A stretch of DNA of 64,000 bases. Source: Actinomycetota bacterium. Lineage in GTDB: Bacteria; Actinomycetota; Thermoleophilia; Gaiellales; Gaiellaceae. The notes under the pieces were generated by a model. It saw only the letters and a program-made list of their open reading frames with translations, ran no database searches and was not told the DNA's origin. Below are positions 46,766-55,789 of this stretch, one piece after another. The translations under genes and the position numbers were made by a program. The stretch is taken from contig WLID01000001.1 of NCBI GenBank assembly GCA_009702325.1, positions 62,001-126,000 on the forward strand, written 5' to 3'. Position 1 is the first letter of the stretch. Every line of letters starts with the position of its first letter.

Positions 46766-47696
46766 AGCTGAGCGCAGCCTCCGAGCGCGACTCGGACGGC
46801 TCACAAATCTGCCGCTGCTCCGCGGAACGCGTGTGCAAAGCGAGGCGGAGCGACTGCGGAAGCAGATCGAGAAGCTCGCGAAGGAGCCGAGCGAGGACGG
46901 CGCGTGGCGATCGGTAGAGCTCGCACGGGATCCCAACCGGCCCTACACCCTCGATTACGTCGAACGGCTGCTTGACGACTGGATTGAGCTCCATGGCGAC
47001 CGGAGCCGCACTGACGACGGTGCGCTCGTCACAGGACTTGGGACGTTTGAGGGTCGCACCGTGGCGCTGATCGGTCATCAGAAGGGTCGCGACGTCAAAG
47101 ATCGGCTTGATCGCCAGTTCGGCATGGCGTACCCGGAGGGGTACGCGAAGGCAATGCGGGTGATGGAGCTCGCCGATCGGTTCGGCTTCCCTGTGATCTC
47201 GCTTATCGACACGCCAGGTGCCTACCCGGGAGTTCTCGCGGAGCAGCACGGGCAGGGCGGTTGGATTGCCCGGTGCCAGGCGCTGATGCTGCGCCTCTCC
47301 GTTCCCACCGTTGCGTGCGTCATCGGTGAAGGCGGTTCGGGCGGAGCTGTTGCGATCGCTGTGTCGGACCGCGTGTTCATGCAGGAGAACGCGATCTACT
47401 CGGTGATCTCACCTGAGGGGTGCGCCATGATCCTCTGGCGCGATGTCGCCGATGCCAAGAAGGCAGCTGCTGCGCTCCGTCCTGACGCGTTCCACTGCTA
47501 CGAGCTCGGCGTCATCGACGGCATCGTCCCGGAGCCGACTGGTGGAGCACAGAACGATCCGGATCGCGCAGCGGCGCTGCTTCGAGAGTCGATTCGTTCG
47601 GCGTTCGCAGAGCTCGACGGCATGTCGCCGACAGAGCTCAAGCGCAGTCGGCGCGCAAAGTTCCGCGCCATGGGCGCGTTCGCGTCGCTCACGTAG
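46755..47696 (+). CDS. accA: Acetyl-CoA carboxylase carboxyltransferase alpha
   Basis: A 313-residue AccA forming the carboxyltransferase with AccD. Motifs are RPYTLDYVERLLDDWIELHGDR, LGTFEGRTVALIGHQKGRD, the oxyanion loops DTPGAYPGVLAEQHGQG and IGEGGSGGAVAIAVSDRV, and ISPEGCAMILWRD. The start is uncertain: TTG 46755 (11-nt overlap with accD, usual length) or GTG 46833 (287 residues). It converges with marC across the 186-bp gap holding DnaA-box-like sites. Confidence 0.93.
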   Translation: MAGEAERSLRARLGRLTNLPLLRGTRVQSEAERLRKQIEKLAKEPSEDGAWRSVELARDPNRPYTLDYVERLLDDWIELHGDRSRTDDGALVTGLGTFEGRTVALIGHQKGRDVKDRLDRQFGMAYPEGYAKAMRVMELADRFGFPVISLIDTPGAYPGVLAEQHGQGGWIARCQALMLRLSVPTVACVIGEGGSGGAVAIAVSDRVFMQENAIYSVISPEGCAMILWRDVADAKKAAAALRPDAFHCYELGVIDGIVPEPTGGAQNDPDRAAALLRESIRSAFAELDGMSPTELKRSRRAKFRAMGAFASLT

Positions 47697-47882
47697 CCCG
47701 TTTCGGGCGCTACATCGCCGATCCGCCCGGCATTTCATCGTGCCGTGGACTTCTCCACAGCGCCCACAGGGTTTTCAACCTGTGGAAAACGGCTGCAAAT
47801 CCGCTGCAATGCGGGTTTGCGCTGCACGTTTCGACCCAATCCCCACTTCAGGGGCGGCCTATGTGGAAAACCGTACGGGGTT
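47697..47882. other. Intergenic DnaA-box-like cluster (accA-marC)
   Basis: This 186-bp convergent gap contains TTCTCCACA (47751-47759, plus), TTTTCCACA (47781-47789, minus) and TTTTCCACA again (47862-47870, minus). They match the oriC 9-mers, and CCTGTGGAAAAC near 47780 resembles the oriC context. A GTAGCCCG-TTT-CGGGCGCTAC imperfect hairpin (47691-47711) just after accA may act in transcription termination. It lies 21 kb from oriC. Confidence 0.6.
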
Positions 47883-48470
47883 CTAGGTCAGCGAACGAAC
47901 ACCGTTCACAACGAGCTGAACGGCGATCGCAGAGAGCAGGAGACCGAACACTCGGGTGAGGAACGACAGGATGGCGGGCTTCAGTGTTCGGGTCAGGCGC
48001 TCTGACACAAGCAGCGTCACCCCAACGCACGCAACCGCGGCGACGATCGCGAGCAAGACAGCGATATGCCCCGCCGCTCCTGGATGTGCACGCCAGAGCA
48101 CGATCGCTGTTGCGATCGCCCCGGGTCCGGCGACAAGCGGGGTTGCAAGCGGAACCAGCGCAACATCCTCCGAGTCACCGGTTGGGAAGTCGGTGCCACG
48201 GAGCATTTCGAGCGAAACGAGCATCAACAGCAGACCGCCGGCGATCGACAGGCTGCCGAGTGAGACGTGCAGGTAGCGGAGGATCAGTTCGCCAAACATC
48301 GCGAACCCAACGATCAGCGCACCCGCGGCAACGACCGCTCTGACAGCCGCCGCCTGCCGTTCGGCGGGCGAAAGCCGCCGTGTGATCGTCAAGAACACCG
48401 GGGCGTTCCCGAGCGGGTCAGTGATCACAAAGAGCGTGACGAAGGTCTCCCCGAATGTCCGCCAATCCAC
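47883..48470 (-). CDS. MarC-family integral membrane protein
   Basis: A 195-residue protein with six helices and the MarC/NAAT signatures: FVTLFVITDPLGNAPVFLTIT near the start, FGELILRYLHVSLGSLSIAGGLLLMLVSLEML and PLATPLVAGPGAIATAIVL, and a final RVFGLLLSAIAVQLVVNG. Function is not established; it is related to small neutral amino-acid transporters. I place the start at GTG 48468-48470, where homology begins, 6 nt after TACTAT; the frame extends to 48719 without similarity. Confidence 0.85.
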   Translation of the reverse strand: MDWRTFGETFVTLFVITDPLGNAPVFLTITRRLSPAERQAAAVRAVVAAGALIVGFAMFGELILRYLHVSLGSLSIAGGLLLMLVSLEMLRGTDFPTGDSEDVALVPLATPLVAGPGAIATAIVLWRAHPGAAGHIAVLLAIVAAVACVGVTLLVSERLTRTLKPAILSFLTRVFGLLLSAIAVQLVVNGVRSLT

Positions 48471-48476
48471 GGGCCG

Positions 48477-48553
48477 ATAGTAGTCCGATCGGTGCGTCGA
48501 AACGAACATCGCGGGGAAATAGCGACGTGATCCTCGTGGCGCTGTTCTATTCT
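48477..48553. promoter_or_regulatory. Divergent leaderless-type promoters (marC / ABC exporter)
   Basis: TACTAT on the minus strand (48482-48477) ends 6 nt before the marC GTG. TATTCT on the plus strand (48548-48553) ends 7 nt before the ABC ATG at 48561. Both lack Shine-Dalgarno sequences. The 64 bp between the boxes has no other recognised element. Confidence 0.5.
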
Positions 48554-48560
48554 CGCGCCG

Positions 48561-49268
48561 ATGGCCGTGATCGAGATCGACACGCTGACGGTCGAGCGAG
48601 GTCGCGTACCCGTGATCGTCGACCTGTCTCTTGGTGTCGAGGCCGGCACCGTTACGGGTCTGCTTGGCCCGAGCGGTTCGGGGAAGTCGACGTTGATGAG
48701 GGCGATCGTTGGCGTACAACTCGTCACGTCGGGCACGGTGAAGGTTCTGGGGGCACCCGCAGGCTCGGCGACTCTTCGGCGACGTGTCGGGTATGTGACG
48801 CAGGCGCCGGCGGTGTATCTCGACCTAACCGTGGCGGAGAACCTCCGCTACTTCGCCCGTGTTCTCGGTGCGTCGCCCCGCACCGTTTCCGCTGCGCTGC
48901 AGACGGTCGACCTGGTTGGCTACGAACGTCGGCTGGCAGGGACGCTCTCCGGCGGCCAGCTTTCGCGGGTTTCGCTCGCGACTGCTCTCCTCGGTAACCC
49001 CGAGGTGCTTGTACTCGATGAGCCGACAGTCGGGCTTGACCCGGTGCTTCGCCGCGACCTGTGGGCCGCATTCCGACGGTTGGCGGAGCACGGGACAACG
49101 ATCCTCGTCTCATCCCATGTCATGGATGAGGCCGATCACTGCGACAGGCTCCTGCTCCTTCGTGACGGCCAGCTTCTCGCAGATGACACACCTGCAGGTC
49201 TGCGGGCCCGCACTGGCAAGGCAAGCCTCGACGAGGCGTTCTTGTCGCTCGTGGAGGCGACGGCGTGA
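48561..49268 (+). CDS. ABC exporter ATP-binding protein (ABC-2 type)
   Basis: A 235-residue ATPase. Walker A is GPSGSGKSTLM, Q-loop YVTQAPAVYLDLTVAENL, signature LSGGQLSRVSLA, Walker B VLVLDEPTVGLDP and switch His SSHVMDEADHC. The DrrA/CcmA-like C-terminal segment is short. It partners with the permease that overlaps it by GTGA. It exports an unknown substrate, such as a lipid or drug. Confidence 0.92.
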   Translation: MAVIEIDTLTVERGRVPVIVDLSLGVEAGTVTGLLGPSGSGKSTLMRAIVGVQLVTSGTVKVLGAPAGSATLRRRVGYVTQAPAVYLDLTVAENLRYFARVLGASPRTVSAALQTVDLVGYERRLAGTLSGGQLSRVSLATALLGNPEVLVLDEPTVGLDPVLRRDLWAAFRRLAEHGTTILVSSHVMDEADHCDRLLLLRDGQLLADDTPAGLRARTGKASLDEAFLSLVEATA

Positions 49269-49999
49269 ACGTCTACGTGACGATGGCGACCGCAGAGCGT
49301 GTGCTTCGGCAGCTGCGCCGTGACCCCCGGACGCTTGCGCTCGTGTTGCTCGTGCCGCCGCTGCTCCTGACGCTCTTTCGCTACGTCTTCGATGGGAGTC
49401 AGATGACGTTCGATCGCATCGGCGGCCCGCTCGTTGGGATCTTCCCGTTCACGATGATGTTCGTCGTGACATCGATCGCGATGCTGCGAGAGCGCACCTC
49501 AGGAACGCTCGAGCGACTGATGACGACACCGCTCGCGAAGCTCGATCTGCTCCTGGGATACGCGCTCGCGTTTGCTGCCGTAGCGGTCGCGCAGGCGGGC
49601 ATCGCGTGCGGCGTGGCATTCGCACTCCTTGGCCTGCACGTTCAAGGCTCGGTCGTGGTGGTGATCGGGCTTGCCGTGATGAACGCCGTGCTTGGCATGG
49701 CCACCGGCCTCTTCACGAGCGCGTTCGCACGGTCAGAGTTCCAGGCCGTCCAGTTTCTGCCGGCCGTGGTGTTCCCACAGTTGCTCCTCTGCGGCCTGCT
49801 GGCGCCGCGGGTTCACATGGCCCACGTGCTGTACATCGCGTCGTTTGCGTTTCCTCTCACTTGGGCGTACGACGCGCTCTCACATGCGGTGGCGGGCACA
49901 GGGTCGGCGAAGATCGTGCGCGACAGTGCGATCCTGGGAGGCGTAATCGTTGCGGCGCTCGCGCTTGGAGCCACAACGCTCCGCCGCCGCACGCCCTGA
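49265..49999 (+). CDS. ABC-2 family permease
   Basis: A 244-residue permease with six helices: an amphipathic N-terminus (TAERVLRQLRRDPRTLALVLLVPPLLLTLF), the ABC-2 segment RERTSGTLERLMTTPLAKLDLLLGY (coupling helix) and LPAVVFPQLLLCGLLAPR. It forms the exporter with the ATPase upstream. Substrate unknown. It converges with the helicase gene 34 bp downstream. Confidence 0.88.
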   Translation: MNVYVTMATAERVLRQLRRDPRTLALVLLVPPLLLTLFRYVFDGSQMTFDRIGGPLVGIFPFTMMFVVTSIAMLRERTSGTLERLMTTPLAKLDLLLGYALAFAAVAVAQAGIACGVAFALLGLHVQGSVVVVIGLAVMNAVLGMATGLFTSAFARSEFQAVQFLPAVVFPQLLLCGLLAPRVHMAHVLYIASFAFPLTWAYDALSHAVAGTGSAKIVRDSAILGGVIVAALALGATTLRRRTP

Positions 50000-50033
50000 G
50001 GTCGCTGTCTGCGCGAGCGTGACGCTCGTCGTG

Positions 50034-52262
50034 TTACGCCCGATCGACAAGGCGACGAAGCAGGATGCGCGCCCCGCTCTTGTCGAGGAAGTCGTTCAAG
50101 TTTCCGCACTTCGGGCTTTGCACACACGACGGGCAGCCGTCATGGCACGGGCAGCCTTCCAACATGCGCACGGTGTCGGCGACCCACCCTTCCCACTGTT
50201 CGAAGCCGCGCTCGGTGATCCCGACGCCGCCAGGGTGGCCGTCGTAGACGAACACCGTCGGCTGACCGGTCTCCGGGTGGAGATTCGTTGAGAGGCCGCC
50301 GATGTCCCAGCGGTCGCACATCGCCCACAACGGCAGCATTGAGATCAGCGCGTGCTCGGCGGCGTGGAGCGTTCCCAGAAGCTTGGGCATTGCATCGAGG
50401 TCGACGAGCTGCTCCGACTCCGGCACGAACCAGATCGCTTCGGTGCGGAAGCTCGCCGGCGGTTCGACGAGCGGGACGAGCTCAATCCGCGACTGGGTCT
50501 GGACGCCCTTACGTTCATACCCAACAACCTGCTCAGTTACCTCGATCTCACCGAAGCAGAGTTGAAGCCCCGTTCGCCGCCCTGTCATCACCGGGGTGAT
50601 GATCGACGTCATCGTCTCCTTCTGAGCCTGGGTGTACCAGTCGCCGGAGAACGGTTCGACCACTGCCGTCCGTGTTACGTGGTCGAGCAGCCGAACCAAG
50701 TAAGACTCGCCGAGATGGAGGTAGACGGCTCCTTCATGAACGGTTGACGACGCCCGTGATCGCTCAATCGTTCCGAGCACGCTGCCTGTCGTCCCCTCGA
50801 CAATCGAGTACACCTCGGGTTCGCTCGACCGCAGTCCGATCCGTGCGGCAGGGTGATCCTTGCCGCCCCACACATAGCCCCGAGGTGTCGCCCGAAGCTC
50901 TGGATCATGTGCGGCTGCGGCGACGGCCTCCTCGCCGAGAATCGCCGCATCGGCCGTATCGATCGGGGCCTCGTAGGCGGCGGCCTTCACGTGCCCGGCA
51001 AGCACGCGGTGGTTTGTGTGGTCGAGAATTGCTGCCTCGACGCGTCGGCCGAGGAGCGTCTCCGGCTCCCGCATGAAGTACTGGTCGAGTGCGTCCTCGG
51101 TCGCGACCATGACGGCAAGCCCTTCGCCCCGACGTCCGGCCCGACCCCACTGCTGTCGGAGCGACGAGACGGTTCCAGGGAACCCCACCGAGATCACTGC
51201 GTCGAGCAGCCCAATGTCGATGCCGAGTTCAAGGGCGTTTGTTGTCGACACGCCCAGTAGGTCGCCGGCGAGCAATCGCTCCTCGATCTCCCGCCGCTGG
51301 GCCGCCGTGTACCCCGCGCGGTACGGCGAGAGTCGCCGGTCACCACCGAGCCGCTCCGACGTGAACCGGTGGATGAGCTCGGCACCCTTGCGGCTCTTGG
51401 CAAACGTCAGCGTGCGCAATCCCTGCTGGACAAAGCCCGCCTGCAACTTCGCGGCCTCGGCGAGCGCGGACGCGCGAAGGCCAAGCTCGGCATCGAGGAG
51501 CTCCGGGTTCCAAAGCACGATGGTGCGGGCCGCGTGCGGAGCCCCATCGTCGCGAACCACCGTCACGGGAGCGCCCGTGAGTCGAAGGCCGAGCTCGCCC
51601 GGATTCGCGATCGTGGCGGACGCGAGCAGAAACTGGGGTGTCGCACCGTAAAGCGCAGCGAGTCGGCGGAGGCGGCGAATGACGTTCGCCACGTTCGACC
51701 CAAACACGCCGCGATACACGTGCGCCTCATCGACGATCACAAACCGGAGGTTCGCGAGCACGTCCGCCCACAGATCGTGGTGCGGCAGCACCCCAACGTG
51801 GAGCATGTCGGGATTCGTGAGCAGTACGCGCGACGACCGCCGCAGCGCGGCGCGTTGCTCAACCGGCGTGTCTCCGTCATAGATCGCCGGCCGCAAGGAC
51901 GGCAACCCATAGCCTGCCAGCGTGCGGAACTGATCCTGCGCGAGAGCCTTGGTCGGGTAGAGATAGATCGCGCGGGCGTGCGGATCGGTGGTCAAGGCAT
52001 CAAGCACCGGCAGGTTGAACGCGAGTGTTTTGCCCGACGCTGTGCCCGTCGTGATCAGCACGTGCTCGCCCCGCTCCGCCGCATCCCAGGCGTGCCGCTG
52101 GTGGGTGTAGAGCGCATCGACACCGATCGCGTTGACTACCGCGGGGGCGAGCGTCTCGGGCAGCGGCGCAAACGCCCCTTCCTGCTCTGGCTCTCGACCT
52201 CGATGGGCAAGTTCGACGCCCAAGAGAAGGTCTGCTGCAAGCAAGAGGCGGTCGTCAGCCAT
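50034..52262 (-). CDS. DEAD/DEAH-box helicase with DUF1998 (MrfA/YprA-like)
   Basis: A 742-residue SF2 helicase. Walker A is ITTGTASGKTLAFNLP, Ia LYPTKALAQDQ, motif II IVDEAHVYRG (DEAH), III LASATIANP, VI QQWGRAGRRGEG. The C-terminal DUF1998 has four zinc-binding cysteines in CPCHDGCPSCVQSPKCGN. Bacillus MrfA with this layout takes part in repair of mitomycin-C damage; a DNA-repair role is inferred. The start ATG 52260-52262 has TACGAT 6 nt upstream. Confidence 0.88.
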   Translation of the reverse strand: MADDRLLLAADLLLGVELAHRGREPEQEGAFAPLPETLAPAVVNAIGVDALYTHQRHAWDAAERGEHVLITTGTASGKTLAFNLPVLDALTTDPHARAIYLYPTKALAQDQFRTLAGYGLPSLRPAIYDGDTPVEQRAALRRSSRVLLTNPDMLHVGVLPHHDLWADVLANLRFVIVDEAHVYRGVFGSNVANVIRRLRRLAALYGATPQFLLASATIANPGELGLRLTGAPVTVVRDDGAPHAARTIVLWNPELLDAELGLRASALAEAAKLQAGFVQQGLRTLTFAKSRKGAELIHRFTSERLGGDRRLSPYRAGYTAAQRREIEERLLAGDLLGVSTTNALELGIDIGLLDAVISVGFPGTVSSLRQQWGRAGRRGEGLAVMVATEDALDQYFMREPETLLGRRVEAAILDHTNHRVLAGHVKAAAYEAPIDTADAAILGEEAVAAAAHDPELRATPRGYVWGGKDHPAARIGLRSSEPEVYSIVEGTTGSVLGTIERSRASSTVHEGAVYLHLGESYLVRLLDHVTRTAVVEPFSGDWYTQAQKETMTSIITPVMTGRRTGLQLCFGEIEVTEQVVGYERKGVQTQSRIELVPLVEPPASFRTEAIWFVPESEQLVDLDAMPKLLGTLHAAEHALISMLPLWAMCDRWDIGGLSTNLHPETGQPTVFVYDGHPGGVGITERGFEQWEGWVADTVRMLEGCPCHDGCPSCVQSPKCGNLNDFLDKSGARILLRRLVDRA

Positions 52263-52316
52263 CCGGCGATCGTACGTCTGCTGCCCGCCAACGGCAGCGT
52301 CTGCTCGCTAATCCGG

Positions 52317-52628
52317 TTAGAGGTAGGCCGCGAAGCGCTCGCGGAAGTGCTTGCCCGGCTTCGCCCCAACCACGGTTTCGCGTAGCTCACCGTCGGCAAA
52401 CAACAGCACCGTTGGAATCGAGAGGACGCTGAACTTCGACGCCGTGATCGGGTTCGCGTCGATATCGAGCTTCACGAACTCGACCGCCGAGGTCTCACCA
52501 GCGAGTTCGTCGAGCACCGGCTCGACGAGTTTGCATGGGCCGCACCACGGGGCCCAGAAGTCGACAACGACGGGCTTGGAGGCGTTCAACACCTCCGCTT
52601 CAAACGTTTCGTCGGTGACGTCTCGCAT
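52317..52628 (-). CDS. trxA: Thioredoxin
   Basis: A 103-residue thioredoxin with active site FWAPWCGPCKLVEPVL, the cis-proline region VLSIPTVLLFADGE and the typical start VTDETFEAEVLNASKPVVVDF. It reduces disulphides with thioredoxin reductase. Start ATG 52626-52628 with TAGGCT 6 nt upstream suggests a leaderless mRNA. It lies alone between the helicase and glycosyltransferase genes on the same strand. Confidence 0.96.
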   Translation of the reverse strand: MRDVTDETFEAEVLNASKPVVVDFWAPWCGPCKLVEPVLDELAGETSAVEFVKLDIDANPITASKFSVLSIPTVLLFADGELRETVVGAKPGKHFRERFAAYL

Positions 52629-52642
52629 GCGTCCAGCCTAGT

Positions 52643-53362
52643 TCAGAGCTGTCGTGCGATCGCGCGCAGGCGGAGGAGCGGAACGTACCAAAACGCCTCG
52701 GCGACGATTGTCCGGCTCATCTTCGACTTCCCTTCCTCTCGATCGACGAATGCGATCGGAATCTCCGTGACGCGGAATCCCGCTCTTGCGGTTCTGTAGG
52801 CGTTCTCAATCTGGAACGCGTAGCCGCGGGCATCGATCGCGTCGAGATTGATCGTTTCGAGAACGGTGCGACGAAAGCACTTGAACCCACCGGTGAGGTC
52901 GCGAATGCGGCTCCCGAGAATGAGACGGGCGTACAGGTTGCCGCCTGCCGAAATCGCTCGGCGAACAACGCCCCAGTTGGGAATCGTCCCACCCGGGACG
53001 TAGCGCGACCCGATGACAAGATCGGCACCTGCCTCCGCCTCGGCAATCAAGCGCGGAACGTCAGCGGGATCGTGCGAGAAGTCGCAGTCCATTTCGAGCA
53101 CAAGCTCCGCACCCTCAGCGAGCGCATGCCGAAAGCCCGCGATATATGCCGGGCCGAGACCTTCCTTGACCTGCCGATGCAGCACCCCCACATAGGGGCG
53201 CTCCTTCGCGAGCCGATCGGCGATCTCGCCGGTGCCGTCGGGCGACCCGTCATCGATCACAAGGATGCGGTCGCCCTCCCGAAGCACACCTGAGAGCGCC
53301 TCGACCATCCGCTCGAGGTTCTCGCGTTCGTTGTAGGTGGGGAGGCAGATCGTGGCGTGCAT
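52643..53362 (-). CDS. Polyprenol-phosphate mannosyltransferase-like GT2 enzyme
   Basis: A 239-residue soluble GT2 with the DPM-synthase hallmarks: LPTYNERENLERMV, VIDDGSPDGTGEIAD, KEGLGPAYIAGFRHAL, the metal-binding MDCDFSHDP, IGSRYVPGG and DLTGGFKCFRRTVL, ending in FVDREEGKSKMS. It transfers mannose (or a similar sugar) from GDP-sugar to polyprenyl phosphate at the inner membrane, for cell-envelope glycans or glycoproteins. It lacks C-terminal membrane helices, unlike Ppm1. Confidence 0.9.
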   Translation of the reverse strand: MHATICLPTYNERENLERMVEALSGVLREGDRILVIDDGSPDGTGEIADRLAKERPYVGVLHRQVKEGLGPAYIAGFRHALAEGAELVLEMDCDFSHDPADVPRLIAEAEAGADLVIGSRYVPGGTIPNWGVVRRAISAGGNLYARLILGSRIRDLTGGFKCFRRTVLETINLDAIDARGYAFQIENAYRTARAGFRVTEIPIAFVDREEGKSKMSRTIVAEAFWYVPLLRLRAIARQL

Positions 53363-53426
53363 CGTGATCGGCGCTCTTGCGCCTCACAGCAGTTTCGCAG
53401 TATTCGGCGAGCGTATGATCGATCGA

Positions 53427-55133
53427 GTGAGTCTCCCCCGGAACGACGAGCTCGCCAGCCAGTTCGATCTTCTCGCCGACCTGATGGAGATTGAAGGGGC
53501 AGACGGCTTCCGCATCGCCGCCTACCGCAAGGCCTCGGCGAGGATTCGCGAGACACCCGTGCCGGTTGCAAAGCTCGCCCTGGAGGGGAAAGCGAAGGAG
53601 CTCTCGGGCATCGGTAAGACGATCGAGGCGAAGATCGTCGAAGTTGTGAACGACGGAGAAGTGCACGCGCTCACGAAACGCAAGGCGACCGTTCCGGCCG
53701 AGCTGGCGTCGTTTCTTCGCCTCCCCGGCGTCGGCCCGAAGACGGTGCGGCGCATGTGGAGCGAGCTCGGAATCACGACGCGCGAGGCATTGCAGGCGGC
53801 CGCCGAGACCGGTGCGCTACGGGAGCTCGATGGAGTCGGCGCGAAGCTCGAAGAGCGGATCCTCGAGGCGCTGGCACGACCCGAGGCAACAGAGTGTCCG
53901 CGGCGGACGCTTCTCGGCAACGCCCTCCCGCGACTCGAAGACGCGGTTGCCGCGCTTCGGGCCCACCCGGCGGCCATCGCCGTCGACGCAGCGGGTTCGG
54001 CGCGGCGCGGTCGTGAAACCGTTCGCGACCTTGATGTGATCGCGTCAGCGACGGACGCGGACGCCTTGATCGATGCGTTTTGCACGCTCCCATGGGTCGT
54101 CTCGGTTGAGGCGAAGGGCCACACGAAGGCGACCGTTGTGTCGCAGGACGGTCTGAAGGTCGATCTCCGTGTCGTTCCACACGAGTCGTACGGCAACCTG
54201 CTGCAGCACTTCACCGGCTCGAAGGAGCACAACGTTGCGTTGCGCGAAGACGCCGTCCGGCGGGGACTGTCGGTGTCTGAATACGGGGTCACCGAGGTTG
54301 AGTCGGGAACCGTCCACGCGTTCCCGACCGAGGCGGAGGTGTATCGCTTCCTCGGGTACGACTGGATCGCACCGGAACTGCGTGAGAACCTCGGCGAGCT
54401 TGAGGCGGCGCGGGCGGGCGACCTCCCGACGCTCGTGGCGGAGGCCGATCTTCGCGGTGACCTGCACACCCACACGACCTGGTCGGACGGAAAAGACACG
54501 CTCGACGCGATGGTCGCCAAGGCTGTATCTCGCGGCTACGACTACTACGCGATCTGCGATCACTCCCAGCGTCTCCGTGACGGTGGCTTCGAAGGTCAGG
54601 CGGCCGCGATCGCTGCGCTTGCGCCCACCGTTCCGCTCCGGCTGCTCCGCGGGGTTGAAGCGAACATTCGGGCCGACGGCACGATCGATGTTCCCGACGA
54701 GATCCTCGCCGAGCTCGACTGGGTCGTTGCGTCGCTCCACCATGGCTTCGATAAGAGTCCGACCGAGCGTCTCCTCGCCGCAATGGAGAACCCGTACGTT
54801 GATTGCATCGGGCACCCGACGGGCCGCAAGATCGGGAAGCGGGCGCCGGCCGACATCGATATCGAACGGGTGGTTGCGAAGGCGCTTGAAACAGGCACGT
54901 TCCTCGAGATCAACGCGCAGCCCGACCGGCTTGACCTCTCCGACGTTCACGTCCGTGCCGCCCGCGAAGCGGGGCTGAAGCTCGTCATCGACTCCGACGG
55001 GCACAGCACCGGTGCGCTCGACTACGTCGCGCTGGGCGTCAGCCAGGCGCGACGTGCATGGCTCACCAAAGCCGATGTTCTGAACACCCACACGTGGACG
55101 CAGATCGAGACCTTGCGGAAGCGCCGACCGTGA
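53427..55133 (+). CDS. DNA polymerase/3'-5' exonuclease PolX
   Basis: A ~568-residue PolX. The 8-kDa and fingers-palm region (about 1-320) has LPGVGPKTVRRMWSELGI (HhH), GVGAKLEERILEAL, and the palm motif GSARRGRETVRDLDVI with the two catalytic aspartates. The PHP exonuclease (about 335-565) has DLHTHTTWSDGKDTLD, CDHSQRL, GVEANI, CIGHPTGRKIG and INAQPDRLDLSD. It fits base-excision and gap repair. Start: GTG 53427 follows TATGAT by 7 nt and gives a normal N-terminus; ATG 53415 is the alternative. Confidence 0.93.
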   Translation: MSLPRNDELASQFDLLADLMEIEGADGFRIAAYRKASARIRETPVPVAKLALEGKAKELSGIGKTIEAKIVEVVNDGEVHALTKRKATVPAELASFLRLPGVGPKTVRRMWSELGITTREALQAAAETGALRELDGVGAKLEERILEALARPEATECPRRTLLGNALPRLEDAVAALRAHPAAIAVDAAGSARRGRETVRDLDVIASATDADALIDAFCTLPWVVSVEAKGHTKATVVSQDGLKVDLRVVPHESYGNLLQHFTGSKEHNVALREDAVRRGLSVSEYGVTEVESGTVHAFPTEAEVYRFLGYDWIAPELRENLGELEAARAGDLPTLVAEADLRGDLHTHTTWSDGKDTLDAMVAKAVSRGYDYYAICDHSQRLRDGGFEGQAAAIAALAPTVPLRLLRGVEANIRADGTIDVPDEILAELDWVVASLHHGFDKSPTERLLAAMENPYVDCIGHPTGRKIGKRAPADIDIERVVAKALETGTFLEINAQPDRLDLSDVHVRAAREAGLKLVIDSDGHSTGALDYVALGVSQARRAWLTKADVLNTHTWTQIETLRKRRP

Positions 55134-55789
55134 CGCAGCTCGCGTCGGTGCGCGGGGTGATCTTCGACCTCTGGGACACCCTCGTCGATTGGCCCCACGA
55201 GGCGATGCACGACCTGAACACCCAGATCGCCGCACACATTGGCATCGATCTACCCGAGCTTCACGTGCGACTTCGGTCGACCTACCGCATCTCGCAGACC
55301 GGCCCGTACGAACGGGCGCTCCGTGCGCTCGGAGTGCCTGAAGCACACGTGACCGAGCACGTCGAAGCGCGCTTCGCGTTCACGCGTACCGTCTTGAACC
55401 CCCGACCCGGCGTGCTCGAAACGCTCGCGGCTCTACGCGCGCGGGGTATCCGCACCGGACTCATCTCAATGTGTTCGGAAGACGTCGTCGTCGCATGGCC
55501 CGGCACAGCGATGGCGGAGCTTCTCGATACCGCCACGTTCTCGGCAACCACCGGGCTCGTGAAGCCTGAGCCGGAGATCTATCTCGCGACAGCCGCAGCC
55601 CTTGGACTCACTCCTTACGAATGCCTCTTCGTTGGTGACGGCGCCAACAACGAACTCGCAGGCGCCGAGGCGACAGGCATGACGGCAGTGCTCATCGCAC
55701 CCGCCGACACCGACCCGCAATGGCTCGAAGTGCGAGACTGGCAAGGACAACGTGTCACGACGATCCCGGAGGTGCTCGAACTGTGTTGA
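55130..55789 (+). CDS. HAD-superfamily hydrolase
   Basis: A 219-residue HAD (subfamily IA). Motif I is FDLWDTLVDW, II LISMCSE, Lys of motif III in GLVKPEPEIYL, motif IV FVGDGANNELAGAEA. The cap domain is alpha-helical. Substrate unknown; related proteins are phosphoglycolate- or phosphoserine-type phosphatases. Start GTG 55130 overlaps the PolX stop as GTGA, in the same operon as ybjQ and the lyt genes. Confidence 0.85.
   Translation: MTQLASVRGVIFDLWDTLVDWPHEAMHDLNTQIAAHIGIDLPELHVRLRSTYRISQTGPYERALRALGVPEAHVTEHVEARFAFTRTVLNPRPGVLETLAALRARGIRTGLISMCSEDVVVAWPGTAMAELLDTATFSATTGLVKPEPEIYLATAAALGLTPYECLFVGDGANNELAGAEATGMTAVLIAPADTDPQWLEVRDWQGQRVTTIPEVLELC

Noticed and set aside
53337-53426. PolX starting at 53337
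   Set aside because: The extra residues overlap the divergent glycosyltransferase gene and lack PolX similarity; GTG 53427 or ATG 53415 gives the normal N-terminus.
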